DNA of 5,690 nucleotides from the NCBI GenBank assembly GCA_937921805.1, contig CAKZUS010000170.1, forward strand, positions 1 through 5,690, read 5' to 3'. The notes below the pieces were generated by a model. The model made no database searches. It had not been told where the DNA came from and saw only the letters and a program-made list of their open reading frames with translations. The position numbers and the translations under genes are program-made. The stretch is from an uncultured Granulosicoccaceae bacterium (lineage in GTDB: Bacteria; Pseudomonadota; Gammaproteobacteria; JABXHR01). Numbering within the stretch: the first letter of the stretch is position 1; each line of letters opens with the position of its first letter. Below, piece by piece: positions 1 to 5,690 of this stretch.

Positions 1-947
1 ACTTCGAGCAGCCTATTGCTGAGCTTGAGGCGAAGATCGAGCAGTTGCGCTATGTCGGCGAAGACGTCGACCTCAATCTCAGTGAAGAAATCGAGCGCCT
101 CAAGAAGAAGTGCACACAAGTCACCGAGTCGATTTTCGGCAAGCTGACGCCATGGCAAATCTCCCAGCTCTCGCGCCACCCTAACCGCCCCCACGCCCAA
201 GACTATATTCGGGGGTTGTTTACCGAGTTTCAGGAACTGCACGGCGATCGCGCGTACTCCGATGATGCGGCCATTATTGGCGGCATTGGGCGCTTTGGTG
301 GGCAGTCTGTGGTGGTTATTGCTCAGCAAAAAGGCCGTGATACCAAAGACAAAATTCGGCGCAATTTCGGTATGCCGCGCCCCGAGGGTTACCGCAAAGC
401 ACTACGCCTGATGCGCATGGCTGACAAATTTAAACTGCCGCTGATAACGTTTATTGATACGCCCGGCGCCTACCCCGGAATTGGCGCCGAAGAGCGCAAC
501 CAATCAGAGGCGATTGCGCGCAACCTGATCGAAATGGCGCAGCTCTCGGTGCCTGTCCTGTGTACGGTCATTGGCGAAGGCGGCTCTGGGGGGGCTCTGG
601 CCATTGGTGTGGGCGACCGCGTCTATATTCTGCAATACGCGACCTACTCGGTGATCTCGCCAGAGGGCTGCGCGTCGATACTCTGGAAGAGCGCTGACAA
701 GGCGCCAGAGGCGGCTGAGGCGCTGGGCATTACCAGCCAACGCCTGCATGAGCTTGGCCTTGTTGACGACGTTGTGCAAGAGCCACTCGGCGGCGCGCAT
801 CGCAATGTTCCAGCAATCATTGATGCGGTGGGGGCCCAGCTACGCCAGGGGCTAGAGGAGTTGCAATCGCTCAGCGACGACGAGCGCATGGAGCAGCGCC
901 AGCGCCGCTTGCGTGACTTTGGCGAATTTAAAGACAACGCACGATAA
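1..947 (+). CDS. accA: Acetyl-CoA carboxylase carboxyltransferase subunit alpha, 5'-truncated by the window
   Basis: AccA pairs with AccD as an alpha2beta2 cytoplasmic carboxyltransferase that moves the carboxyl group from carboxybiotin-BCCP to acetyl-CoA, giving malonyl-CoA for fatty acid synthesis. The reading frame is open from base 3 and begins FEQPIAELEAKIEQ, matching residue 8 onward of E. coli AccA (MSLNFLDFEQPIAELEAKI). About seven residues and the start codon therefore lie upstream, and bases 1-2 finish the preceding codon. The TTG at 45 is an internal codon, not the start. Numbering from base 3, an N-terminal helical region (about 1-45) leads into the crotonase-like fold. The fold contains RRNFGMP, the DTPGAYPG loop (152-159) and the glycine-rich GEGGSGG loop (191-197) thought to form the oxyanion region, followed by SVISPEGCASILWK. 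There are 314 visible residues, so about 321 in total against 319 in E. coli. No key motif is missing. The end overlaps the likely tilS start by 35 bases. Confidence 0.97.
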   Translation, partial: FEQPIAELEAKIEQLRYVGEDVDLNLSEEIERLKKKCTQVTESIFGKLTPWQISQLSRHPNRPHAQDYIRGLFTEFQELHGDRAYSDDAAIIGGIGRFGGQSVVVIAQQKGRDTKDKIRRNFGMPRPEGYRKALRLMRMADKFKLPLITFIDTPGAYPGIGAEERNQSEAIARNLIEMAQLSVPVLCTVIGEGGSGGALAIGVGDRVYILQYATYSVISPEGCASILWKSADKAPEAAEALGITSQRLHELGLVDDVVQEPLGGAHRNVPAIIDAVGAQLRQGLEELQSLSDDERMEQRQRRLRDFGEFKDNAR

Positions 948-2250
948 GCTGGCCCAGGCACTTGCAGCGGCTCTTGAAACCGCTGTAGGAGCTGTAGGGG
1001 CCTCTGCGCAAGTGGCAGCGCAAGCCCGAACTCTTGGCTTGTGTGTGGCCCTGTCTGGCGGGCGCGATTCGGTGACCTTGCTGCACTATGCCCACCATTT
1101 TGCACAGCAGCATCGTTTGCCGCTGCGGGCGATTCATGTCCATCACGGCCTGCACCCCGCCGCCGCCGAATGGGCGCAGCAGTGCCGTGCGCTCTGCCTC
1201 GCGTTGAGCACGGCGACGCCCTTACAAATTTTTTCAGTAGCCCTGCAAGACGGCCCCAATCTCGAAGCGCGCGCGCGCGCTGCGCGCTATGGCGTTTTTG
1301 AGCGCAGCCTGCGCCGTGGTGAAATCTTGCTAACGGCCCACCATGCCGATGACCAGCTCGAAACGCTATTAATGCGTCTGCTGCGTGGCAGCGGTGCGCA
1401 GGGGATGCAGGGCATTGCTGCAAACCGCTCACTGGGGGCTGGACAGGTGCTGCGCCCGTGGCTGTCCTGTCCGCAGGCGCTGATTATTGAGGCCGCTGAG
1501 CGCGAGCAGTGGTCTTGGGTGGAGGATCCGAGCAATGCAGACCCACGGTTTGATCGCAATTTTCTGCGCCAGCAAGTGCTTCCGCTATTGCGCCAGCGCT
1601 GGCCGCAGGCGGCGCGATCGGCGGCGCGCTGTGCCCAGCACCTGAGTCAATCTATTGCGGCGAATCACACGGCTTACATGGTGGATGCAGAGCCGGCATC
1701 AGCATCAGCGACGACTCACCTGAGCCTGGAGACCTTAGACCCCAGCACTGCCACGCAGCAGCTGCATGCTTGGATTGTGCGGCAAGGCCTGTATGCACCA
1801 CCTGCACGCAGATTGTCGCAGTGGGCGCGCGAGCTGGTGGGCTTGCGCGCCGATGCGCAGTGGCGTGGCGATTGTGGCGCTGTGACCTTTGCGGTCTACC
1901 GGGGGCAACTGTACGTCGTCGAGCGGCCCCCGTCGGCAACATCGCCTACGGCCTCACACTGCTCAGAACTGATATGGAGTGGGCGCTATTGTGACTGGGC
2001 GGGGCAGTCGCTGACGCGCGACTGGCTGCGTGCACAAGGCTTGCAGATAGACGATCATACCGCGCTGCGCGTGCGTGGGCGGCGCGGCGGCGAGGCCTTG
2101 CAAGTGCGCGGTCAGCACCGTGCGCTCAAAAAACTGTGGCAGCAGTATGGTGTCCCCCCCTGGCGTCGCGATAGCGTCCCTTTGGTCTGGCGAGATAGCG
2201 AGCTGGTCGCGGTGTACGGCTACGCCGTGAAGAGCGAAGATGTGAGGTAG
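913..2250 (+). CDS. tilS: tRNA(Ile)-lysidine synthetase
   Basis: TilS uses ATP and lysine to convert the wobble cytidine (position 34) of the CAU-anticodon tRNA-Ile to lysidine, so the tRNA reads AUA and is charged with Ile rather than Met. It is normally essential. The N-terminal PP-loop ATPase domain (about 42-225) has the signature SGGRDS at 48-53, HVHHGL at 75-80, TAHHADDQLET at 141-151, and the lysidine-synthetase motifs EDPSN (204-208) and RNFLR (215-219). A middle helical domain follows. The C-terminal TilS domain (about 385-437) contains RALKKLWQQYGVPPWRRD. The length is 445 residues against 432 in E. coli. The start is uncertain. GTG 913 is the first start codon after the in-frame stop at 853, and its N-terminus is a helix similar in placement to Pseudomonas TilS, but it lacks a well-spaced ribosome site. 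TTG 919 and GTG 1012 (AGGGG 11 bases upstream) are alternatives. The overlap with accA suggests cotranscription. Confidence 0.95.
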   Translation: MTLANLKTTHDKLAQALAAALETAVGAVGASAQVAAQARTLGLCVALSGGRDSVTLLHYAHHFAQQHRLPLRAIHVHHGLHPAAAEWAQQCRALCLALSTATPLQIFSVALQDGPNLEARARAARYGVFERSLRRGEILLTAHHADDQLETLLMRLLRGSGAQGMQGIAANRSLGAGQVLRPWLSCPQALIIEAAEREQWSWVEDPSNADPRFDRNFLRQQVLPLLRQRWPQAARSAARCAQHLSQSIAANHTAYMVDAEPASASATTHLSLETLDPSTATQQLHAWIVRQGLYAPPARRLSQWARELVGLRADAQWRGDCGAVTFAVYRGQLYVVERPPSATSPTASHCSELIWSGRYCDWAGQSLTRDWLRAQGLQIDDHTALRVRGRRGGEALQVRGQHRALKKLWQQYGVPPWRRDSVPLVWRDSELVAVYGYAVKSEDVR

Positions 2251-2355
2251 TACAGGGGTTTAGACGGTCGGTGAAAGAGCACTTACCTGCATCCTGATAT
2301 ACTCATGCTCCATGCCGATCTTGATCCTTTTTTTGCACAACGGCGTGGACTTTTC
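2251..2355 (+). promoter_or_regulatory. tilS-pyrG intergenic region with probable pyrG promoter and leader
   Basis: This 105-base gap is the only sizeable non-coding stretch in the window. TATACT at 2298-2303 differs from the sigma-70 -10 consensus by one base and is preceded by TGA at 2295-2297, making an extended -10 (TGnTATACT). No recognisable -35 lies 15-18 bases upstream, which extended -10 promoters tolerate. Transcription would begin near 2309-2311, giving a leader of about 45 bases before the pyrG ATG. The leader contains a run of seven T at 2328-2334. I see no stem-loop followed by a T-run that would make a convincing terminator after tilS, so read-through from upstream is possible. 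The promoter call is inferred from sequence pattern only. Confidence 0.5.
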
Positions 2356-2359
2356 ATGA
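2312..2359 (+). other. Possible pyrG leader mini-ORF (15 codons)
   Basis: ATG at 2312 opens a frame encoding MPILILFLHNGVDFS and ends at TGA 2357-2359, which overlaps the pyrG ATG (2356-2358) in an ATGA arrangement typical of translational coupling. It spans the T7 run. There is no Shine-Dalgarno site before it, but the predicted transcription start is only 1-3 bases upstream, so leaderless initiation is conceivable. A short ORF of this kind can easily arise by chance, and nothing shows it is translated. Confidence 0.2.
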
Positions 2360-3984
2360 CTCGATTTGTTTTTGTCACGGGCGGCGTTGTGTCGTCGCTG
2401 GGTAAGGGTATTGCCGCTGCGTCGATGGGCGCGCTACTCGAGGCGCGCGGTCTGCGCGTCACAGTACTCAAGCTCGACCCCTATATCAATGTCGATCCTG
2501 GCACGATGAGCCCGTTCCAGCACGGTGAGGTGTTTGTCACCGAAGATGGCGCCGAGACTGATCTGGATTTAGGGCACTACGAGCGCTTTCTGCGCATACG
2601 TACCTCACAGGCCAATAATTTCACCACCGGTCGCATTTACGAAAATGTCATTCGTGCTGAGCGCCGCGGCGAATATCTGGGCGCGACGGTACAGGTTATT
2701 CCGCACATCACCGACGAAATTAAGCGCTTAGTGATCGCGGGCGCGGGGGACAATGACGTAGCACTGGTAGAGATTGGCGGTACGGTGGGAGATATCGAAT
2801 CACTGCCGTTTTTAGAGGCTATTCGCCAGATGGCGGTAGAGTTTGGCCCGACTCGCTCCTGCTTTGTGCACCTAACCTTGGTGCCGTACATTGCCACGGC
2901 AGGCGAGATCAAAACCAAGCCGACCCAGCACTCCGTCAAAGAACTGCGCTCTATTGGTATCCAGCCCGATATTTTGATTTGTCGTAGCGATCGGGCGCTG
3001 CCTGCAGAAGAGCGGCGCAAAATCGCTTTGTTTACCAATGTACAAGAGCGCGCAGTGCTCGAAGCGCAAGACGCTGACAGCATTTATCGCATCCCCTCGA
3101 TGTTCCAAGCCCAAAGCTTGGACGAGTTGCTAGTGCAGCGCTTTGGCTTTGATGTGCCCGCGGCTGATCTGCACGAATGGGAGCGCGTCGTCGATGGCGT
3201 TTTGCATCCTGATCGGGAGGTGACGATTGGCATGGTCGGCAAGTACACCGAGCTGACCGAATCGTATAAGTCACTCAATGAGGCGCTCGCGCATGCGGGC
3301 ATTCAGCTCAAGGCTCGCGTTTGCATTGAGTATATTGATGCCGAAGAGATTGAGCGTCACGGCACCGACTGCCTCAAATCGCTCGATGCGGTGCTGGTGC
3401 CGGGAGGGTTTGGCGCCCGTGGCATCGAAGGCAAAATTGCCGCCGCACGCTTTGCACGCGAAAACAACGTGCCGTATCTGGGGATTTGCCTGGGCATGCA
3501 GGTGGCTGTGATCGAGTTTGCGCGCCATGTGGCGGGCTATCAGCGCGCTAACAGTACCGAGTTTGATATGTCGACCCCGTACCCGGTGGTGGCTTTGGTG
3601 ACCGAGTGGGTCGGTCGTGACGGCGAAGCGCAAAGTCGCGCCGATGATACGGATTTGGGAGGCACTATGCGCTTAGGGGGCCAGACCGTGCAACTGAGCG
3701 AAAACAGCCACGCGCGCGCAACCTATGGCGCTGCCAGCATTGTTGAGCGTCATCGCCATCGTTACGAGGTCAATAACCACTACCTTGATGCTTTGTGTGC
3801 CAAGGGTTTGTGCATCAGCGGTGTGTCGGATGATGTCGAGCCGCTGGTCGAGATGATCGAGTTGCCGGAGCATCCGTGGTTTCTCGCTTCGCAGTTCCAT
3901 CCCGAATACACCTCCAACCCCCGTGATGGGCATCCCTTATTTATTGGATTTATCGAATCCGCATTACGCGCCAAAAGCGCCTAA
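2356..3984 (+). CDS. pyrG: CTP synthase (glutamine-hydrolysing)
   Basis: PyrG makes CTP from UTP, ATP and glutamine, the last step of pyrimidine nucleotide synthesis, in the cytoplasm as a tetramer. The N-terminal synthase domain (1-265) has the ATP-binding loop GGVVSSLGKG (9-18, Lys17), LDPYINVDPGTM, Mg-binding Asp71 and Glu139, and GGTVGDIESLPF at 141-152, part of the UTP/CTP-feedback region. The C-terminal class I glutamine amidotransferase domain (about 290-540) has the oxyanion loop GGFG (350-353), nucleophile Cys378 in GICLGMQ, and the His515/Glu517 pair in FHPE. All expected catalytic residues are present. The 542-residue length compares with 545 in E. coli. ATG 2356 was chosen because MTRFVFVTGG matches the family N-terminus. 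The in-frame ATG at 2305 would add 17 unconserved residues and lies at or before the predicted transcription start. A weak GTGGA ribosome site (2345-2349) sits 6 bases upstream. Confidence 0.98.
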   Translation: MTRFVFVTGGVVSSLGKGIAAASMGALLEARGLRVTVLKLDPYINVDPGTMSPFQHGEVFVTEDGAETDLDLGHYERFLRIRTSQANNFTTGRIYENVIRAERRGEYLGATVQVIPHITDEIKRLVIAGAGDNDVALVEIGGTVGDIESLPFLEAIRQMAVEFGPTRSCFVHLTLVPYIATAGEIKTKPTQHSVKELRSIGIQPDILICRSDRALPAEERRKIALFTNVQERAVLEAQDADSIYRIPSMFQAQSLDELLVQRFGFDVPAADLHEWERVVDGVLHPDREVTIGMVGKYTELTESYKSLNEALAHAGIQLKARVCIEYIDAEEIERHGTDCLKSLDAVLVPGGFGARGIEGKIAAARFARENNVPYLGICLGMQVAVIEFARHVAGYQRANSTEFDMSTPYPVVALVTEWVGRDGEAQSRADDTDLGGTMRLGGQTVQLSENSHARATYGAASIVERHRHRYEVNNHYLDALCAKGLCISGVSDDVEPLVEMIELPEHPWFLASQFHPEYTSNPRDGHPLFIGFIESALRAKSA

Positions 3985-3990
3985 GTCCTC

Positions 3991-3995
3991 AGGAG
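3991..3995 (+). promoter_or_regulatory. eno ribosome binding site
   Basis: AGGAG lies 9 bases before the eno ATG at 4005 and within the 20-base pyrG-eno gap. It is the strongest Shine-Dalgarno site in the window, which suits a highly expressed glycolytic enzyme, and it fixes the eno start. Confidence 0.85.
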
Positions 3996-4004
3996 ACTTT
4001 CTCT

Positions 4005-5282
4005 ATGTCCAAGATTCAATCTGTAGTTGCTCGCGAAATTATGGACTCACGCGGCAACCCAACGCTAGAGGCCGATGTGCGCCTTGCCAGCGGCGCGCTG
4101 GGCCGTGCGGCGGTCCCCTCCGGCGCCAGTACTGGTGCGCGCGAAGCCATCGAGCTGCGCGACGGCGACGCCTCGCGTTATCTCGGCAAAGGCGTGACTC
4201 GCGCGGTGGCGAATGTCAATGATGTACTCGCGCCTGCGGTGTGCGGGCGCGATAGCGCAGACCAGCAGGGTCTCGATGCCCTGATGATTGAACTCGATGG
4301 CACAGAGAACAAATCTCGCTTGGGTGCCAATGCCCTGTTGGCGGTCTCTCTGGCCAACGCTCAAGCCCAAGCCGCAGACCAGGGGCAGATGCTCTACCGC
4401 TCTTTGGGCGGGGAGGCTGCTACCACTCTGCCAGTGCCGATGATGAATATCATCAACGGTGGCGCGCATGCCGAGAACAATGTAGATATCCAAGAGTTTA
4501 TGGTGATGCCTGTCGGCGCGGCGAGCTTCAGCGAAGCTCTGCGCTGTGGGGCGGAGATCTTTCATCACCTCAAAAGTGTCTTGTCTGCGCGGGGCCTTAA
4601 CACGGCAGTAGGTGATGAAGGGGGATTCGCGCCGAATCTTGGCTCCAACGAAGAAGCTCTGCAGACGATTGCCGAGGCCGTCGAGCGTGCCGGCTACGCC
4701 CTGGGCGATAATGTGATGTTGGCGCTGGATGTCGCGAGTTCTGAGTTTTTCGATAACGGCGTCTACAACATGTCTGGTGAAGGACGGCGCTTTGATGCGG
4801 CGGAATACGTCGAGTATTTGGCTGACTTGGCCGCTCGCTACCCGATTGTTTCCATCGAAGACGGCATGGCCGAAGACGACTGGGACGGATGGGCGCAGCT
4901 CACTCAGCGCCTAGGCGATAAGGTGCAACTGGTCGGTGATGATTTGTTTGTTACCAATCCTGCGATTTTGCGCCAGGGGATTGATCGCAATATCGCTAAT
5001 TCGATACTGATCAAGGTCAACCAAATCGGCACCCTGAGTGAGACTTTGGAGGCGATTAATATGGCTCACGCTGCGGGGTATACCTGCGTGACCTCGCACC
5101 GCTCTGGTGAGACCGAAGACGCCACGATCGCTGATCTAGCCGTAGCGGCCAATACTGGACAGATCAAAACTGGCTCGCTGTCGCGCTCAGACCGCACTGC
5201 CAAATACAACCAACTCCTGCGCATTGAGGCTGATCTTGGCTCTCGCGCCCACTATCCGGGGCGTGCAGCGCTGCGTCGCTAA
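4005..5282 (+). CDS. eno: Enolase (phosphopyruvate hydratase)
   Basis: Enolase interconverts 2-phosphoglycerate and phosphoenolpyruvate in glycolysis and gluconeogenesis. It is cytoplasmic, Mg-dependent and dimeric, and in enterics is also an RNA degradosome partner. The N-terminal domain (about 1-130) contains REIMDSRGNPT and the mobile substrate-closing loop PSGASTG (38-44). The barrel carries His155 and Glu164 (in INGGAHAENN and DIQEFM), catalytic acid/base Glu205 in GDEGG, the metal ligands Asp242, Glu285 (SIEDG) and Asp312 (GDD), the catalytic base Lys337 (LIKVNQIG), His365 in SHRSGETED, and Lys388 in GQIKTGS. Every expected active-site residue is present. At 425 residues it is slightly shorter than E. 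coli enolase (432). The difference lies in a short loop before LPVPMMN and in the C-terminal tail. ATG 4005 follows a strong AGGAG, and the gene is 20 bases downstream of pyrG, so the two are probably cotranscribed. No separate eno promoter was recognised. Confidence 0.98.
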   Translation: MSKIQSVVAREIMDSRGNPTLEADVRLASGALGRAAVPSGASTGAREAIELRDGDASRYLGKGVTRAVANVNDVLAPAVCGRDSADQQGLDALMIELDGTENKSRLGANALLAVSLANAQAQAADQGQMLYRSLGGEAATTLPVPMMNIINGGAHAENNVDIQEFMVMPVGAASFSEALRCGAEIFHHLKSVLSARGLNTAVGDEGGFAPNLGSNEEALQTIAEAVERAGYALGDNVMLALDVASSEFFDNGVYNMSGEGRRFDAAEYVEYLADLAARYPIVSIEDGMAEDDWDGWAQLTQRLGDKVQLVGDDLFVTNPAILRQGIDRNIANSILIKVNQIGTLSETLEAINMAHAAGYTCVTSHRSGETEDATIADLAVAANTGQIKTGSLSRSDRTAKYNQLLRIEADLGSRAHYPGRAALRR

Positions 5283-5286
5283 GAGG
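5281..5286 (+). promoter_or_regulatory. ftsB ribosome binding site
   Basis: AAGAGG overlaps the last two bases of the eno stop codon and lies 10 bases before the TTG at 5297. It is the only purine-rich site in the 14-base gap and supports TTG 5297 over the GTG at 5312, which has only an alternating CG run upstream. Confidence 0.65.
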
Positions 5287-5296
5287 CTCGACACCA

Positions 5297-5581
5297 TTGG
5301 CGCGCGCGCGCGTGGCCTTGATCATCGCCTTGGCGGTGGTTCTTGTTAGCCTGCAGTGGCGACTGTGGGCGGGCGATGGTGGGCGACGCGAAGTGAATAC
5401 GCTACGCAGCGCCGTAGCGGAACTGCAGCGCGAGGCGGATGGGCTGAAAGAGCGCAATCGCGCGCTGCAGGCGCAAATCACGGACTTGAAAACTGGACTA
5501 GATGCCATTGAGGAGTTGGCGCGTAGCCGCTATGGCATGCTCCACCCCGACGAGGTTTACTATCACCTGGATGAGGAATAA
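5297..5581 (+). CDS. ftsB: Cell division protein FtsB
   Basis: FtsB is a bitopic inner-membrane protein that forms the FtsQLB complex at midcell and helps activate septal peptidoglycan synthesis by FtsWI. Residues 1-5 are short, basic and probably cytoplasmic (ARAR). Residues 6-24 are one transmembrane helix ending LQWRLW, which aligns with LQYSLW of E. coli FtsB. A GDGG turn is followed by a periplasmic coiled coil (about 32-66) with LKERN, then the conserved tail AIEELARSRYGMLHPDEVYYHL that contacts FtsQ in characterised homologues. At 94 residues it is slightly shorter than E. coli FtsB (103) because the variable C-terminal extension is missing. The position aligned with E. coli Glu56 of the constriction control domain is Gln60 here. 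TTG 5297 is preferred because of AAGAGG upstream and the basic N-terminus; GTG 5312 is the alternative. The gene lies 14 bases after eno and 3 bases before ispD, the order known in pseudomonads. Confidence 0.95.
   Translation: MARARVALIIALAVVLVSLQWRLWAGDGGRREVNTLRSAVAELQREADGLKERNRALQAQITDLKTGLDAIEELARSRYGMLHPDEVYYHLDEE
5573..5578 (+). promoter_or_regulatory. ispD ribosome binding site
   Basis: GAGGAA sits inside the final codons of ftsB (Glu-Glu), 6 bases before the ATG at 5585. This placement suggests ftsB and ispD are translated from the same transcript. Confidence 0.75.
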
Positions 5582-5584
5582 GCG

Positions 5585-5690
5585 ATGTCAGTGTGGGCTA
5601 TAGTCCCCGCCGCAGGTAGTGGGCAGCGTTTTGGTGGCTCCCTCCCAAAACAGTATCAACGTATCGGCGCGCGCTGTGTGTTGCAACATA
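5585..5690 (+). CDS. ispD: 2-C-methyl-D-erythritol 4-phosphate cytidylyltransferase, 3'-truncated by the window
   Basis: IspD transfers CMP from CTP to methylerythritol 4-phosphate in the non-mevalonate isoprenoid pathway. Only the first 35 codons are present, but they hold the nucleotidyltransferase signature. VPAAGSGQRF at residues 7-16 is the CTP-binding glycine-rich loop and includes Arg15, the likely counterpart of E. coli Arg20. PKQY at 21-24 includes Lys22, the likely counterpart of E. coli Lys27. The remainder, IGARCVLQH, fits the family pattern before the next helix. The ATG is supported by GAGGAA upstream and lies 3 bases after the ftsB stop. The product uses CTP, which pyrG in the same gene cluster supplies, although a functional reason for this is only inference. 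In related genomes ispF usually follows, but that lies outside the window. A different nucleotidyltransferase is possible in principle, but the position after ftsB and the PKQY motif make IspD by far the best reading. Confidence 0.93.
   Translation, partial: MSVWAIVPAAGSGQRFGGSLPKQYQRIGARCVLQH

Noticed and set aside
45..47. TTG at 45 as the accA start
   Set aside because: The frame continues upstream to the window edge with FEQPIAELEAKIEQ, which matches the conserved N-terminus of AccA, so this TTG is an internal Leu codon.
48..50. SGGRDS in TilS in place of the E. coli SGGLDS as an unusual active site (coordinates here are residue numbers 48-50 of TilS; the DNA position is 1054-1071)
   Set aside because: The middle position of the PP-loop signature varies naturally among TilS proteins, and Arg occurs there in other proteobacteria. 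The invariant Ser, Gly, Gly, Asp and Ser are all present.
644..1432. A 262-codon open frame on the - strand spanning the accA-tilS junction
   Set aside because: It lies antisense to two well-supported genes. Its translation is low-complexity in Arg, Ala, Ser and His with no recognisable domain, as expected from a shadow frame in GC-rich DNA.
2251..2282. Terminator after tilS
   Set aside because: I looked for a GC-rich stem followed by T residues between the tilS stop and the pyrG promoter and found none. The T7 run at 2328-2334 has no stable stem directly before it.
2317..2326. GATC-TT-GATC repeat in the pyrG leader as an operator
   Set aside because: It is only a pair of self-complementary tetramers two bases apart. 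This is too short to distinguish from chance, and I know no regulator site that it matches.
2305..2355. Upstream in-frame start extending PyrG by 17 residues
   Set aside because: The added residues do not match the PyrG family N-terminus, no ribosome site precedes ATG 2305, and it lies before the predicted transcription start. ATG 2356 gives the expected MTRFVFVTGG.
3923..4222. A 99-codon + strand frame across the pyrG-eno junction
   Set aside because: It is out of frame with both conserved genes. The part inside eno is the Arg/Cys/Ala-rich product typical of a shifted frame.

Overview
The window is a housekeeping stretch of a proteobacterial, most likely non-enteric gammaproteobacterial, chromosome. 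All six genes lie on the + strand and are closely packed: accA (5' end cut by the window), tilS, pyrG, eno, ftsB and ispD (3' end cut). The assignment to Gammaproteobacteria rests on the gene order eno-ftsB-ispD, on FtsB itself, and on close similarity of AccA, PyrG and enolase to their Escherichia and Pseudomonas counterparts as I remember them. The DNA is GC-rich throughout with no compositional break. I cannot place it to family from this sequence alone.

Layout. Bases 1-947 carry accA (carboxyltransferase alpha subunit of acetyl-CoA carboxylase). tilS (tRNA-Ile lysidine synthetase) follows at 913-2250 and probably overlaps the end of accA. The only real non-coding gap is 2251-2355. It contains a good extended -10 promoter element and a short leader in front of pyrG. 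pyrG (CTP synthase, 2356-3984) is followed after 20 bases by eno (enolase, 4005-5282), after 14 bases by ftsB (divisome protein, TTG start, 5297-5581), and after 3 bases by ispD (MEP isoprenoid pathway, from 5585 to the window edge). The last four genes look like one transcription unit. accA and tilS look like the end of an upstream unit.

The products serve different processes: malonyl-CoA supply, decoding of AUA codons, CTP supply, glycolysis, septum activation and isoprenoid precursors. They are linked by conserved gene neighbourhood and growth-related expression rather than by one pathway. Compared with the Pseudomonas order accA-tilS-pyrG-kdsA-eno-ftsB-ispD, kdsA is absent between pyrG and eno.

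I found no mobile element, CRISPR array, RNA gene, toxin-antitoxin or defence system, and no convincing undescribed system. The items most worth a second look are the pyrG leader (extended -10, T7 run, and a 15-codon mini-ORF whose stop overlaps the pyrG start), the missing kdsA, and a glutamine in FtsB at the position of the E. coli constriction-control residue Glu56.
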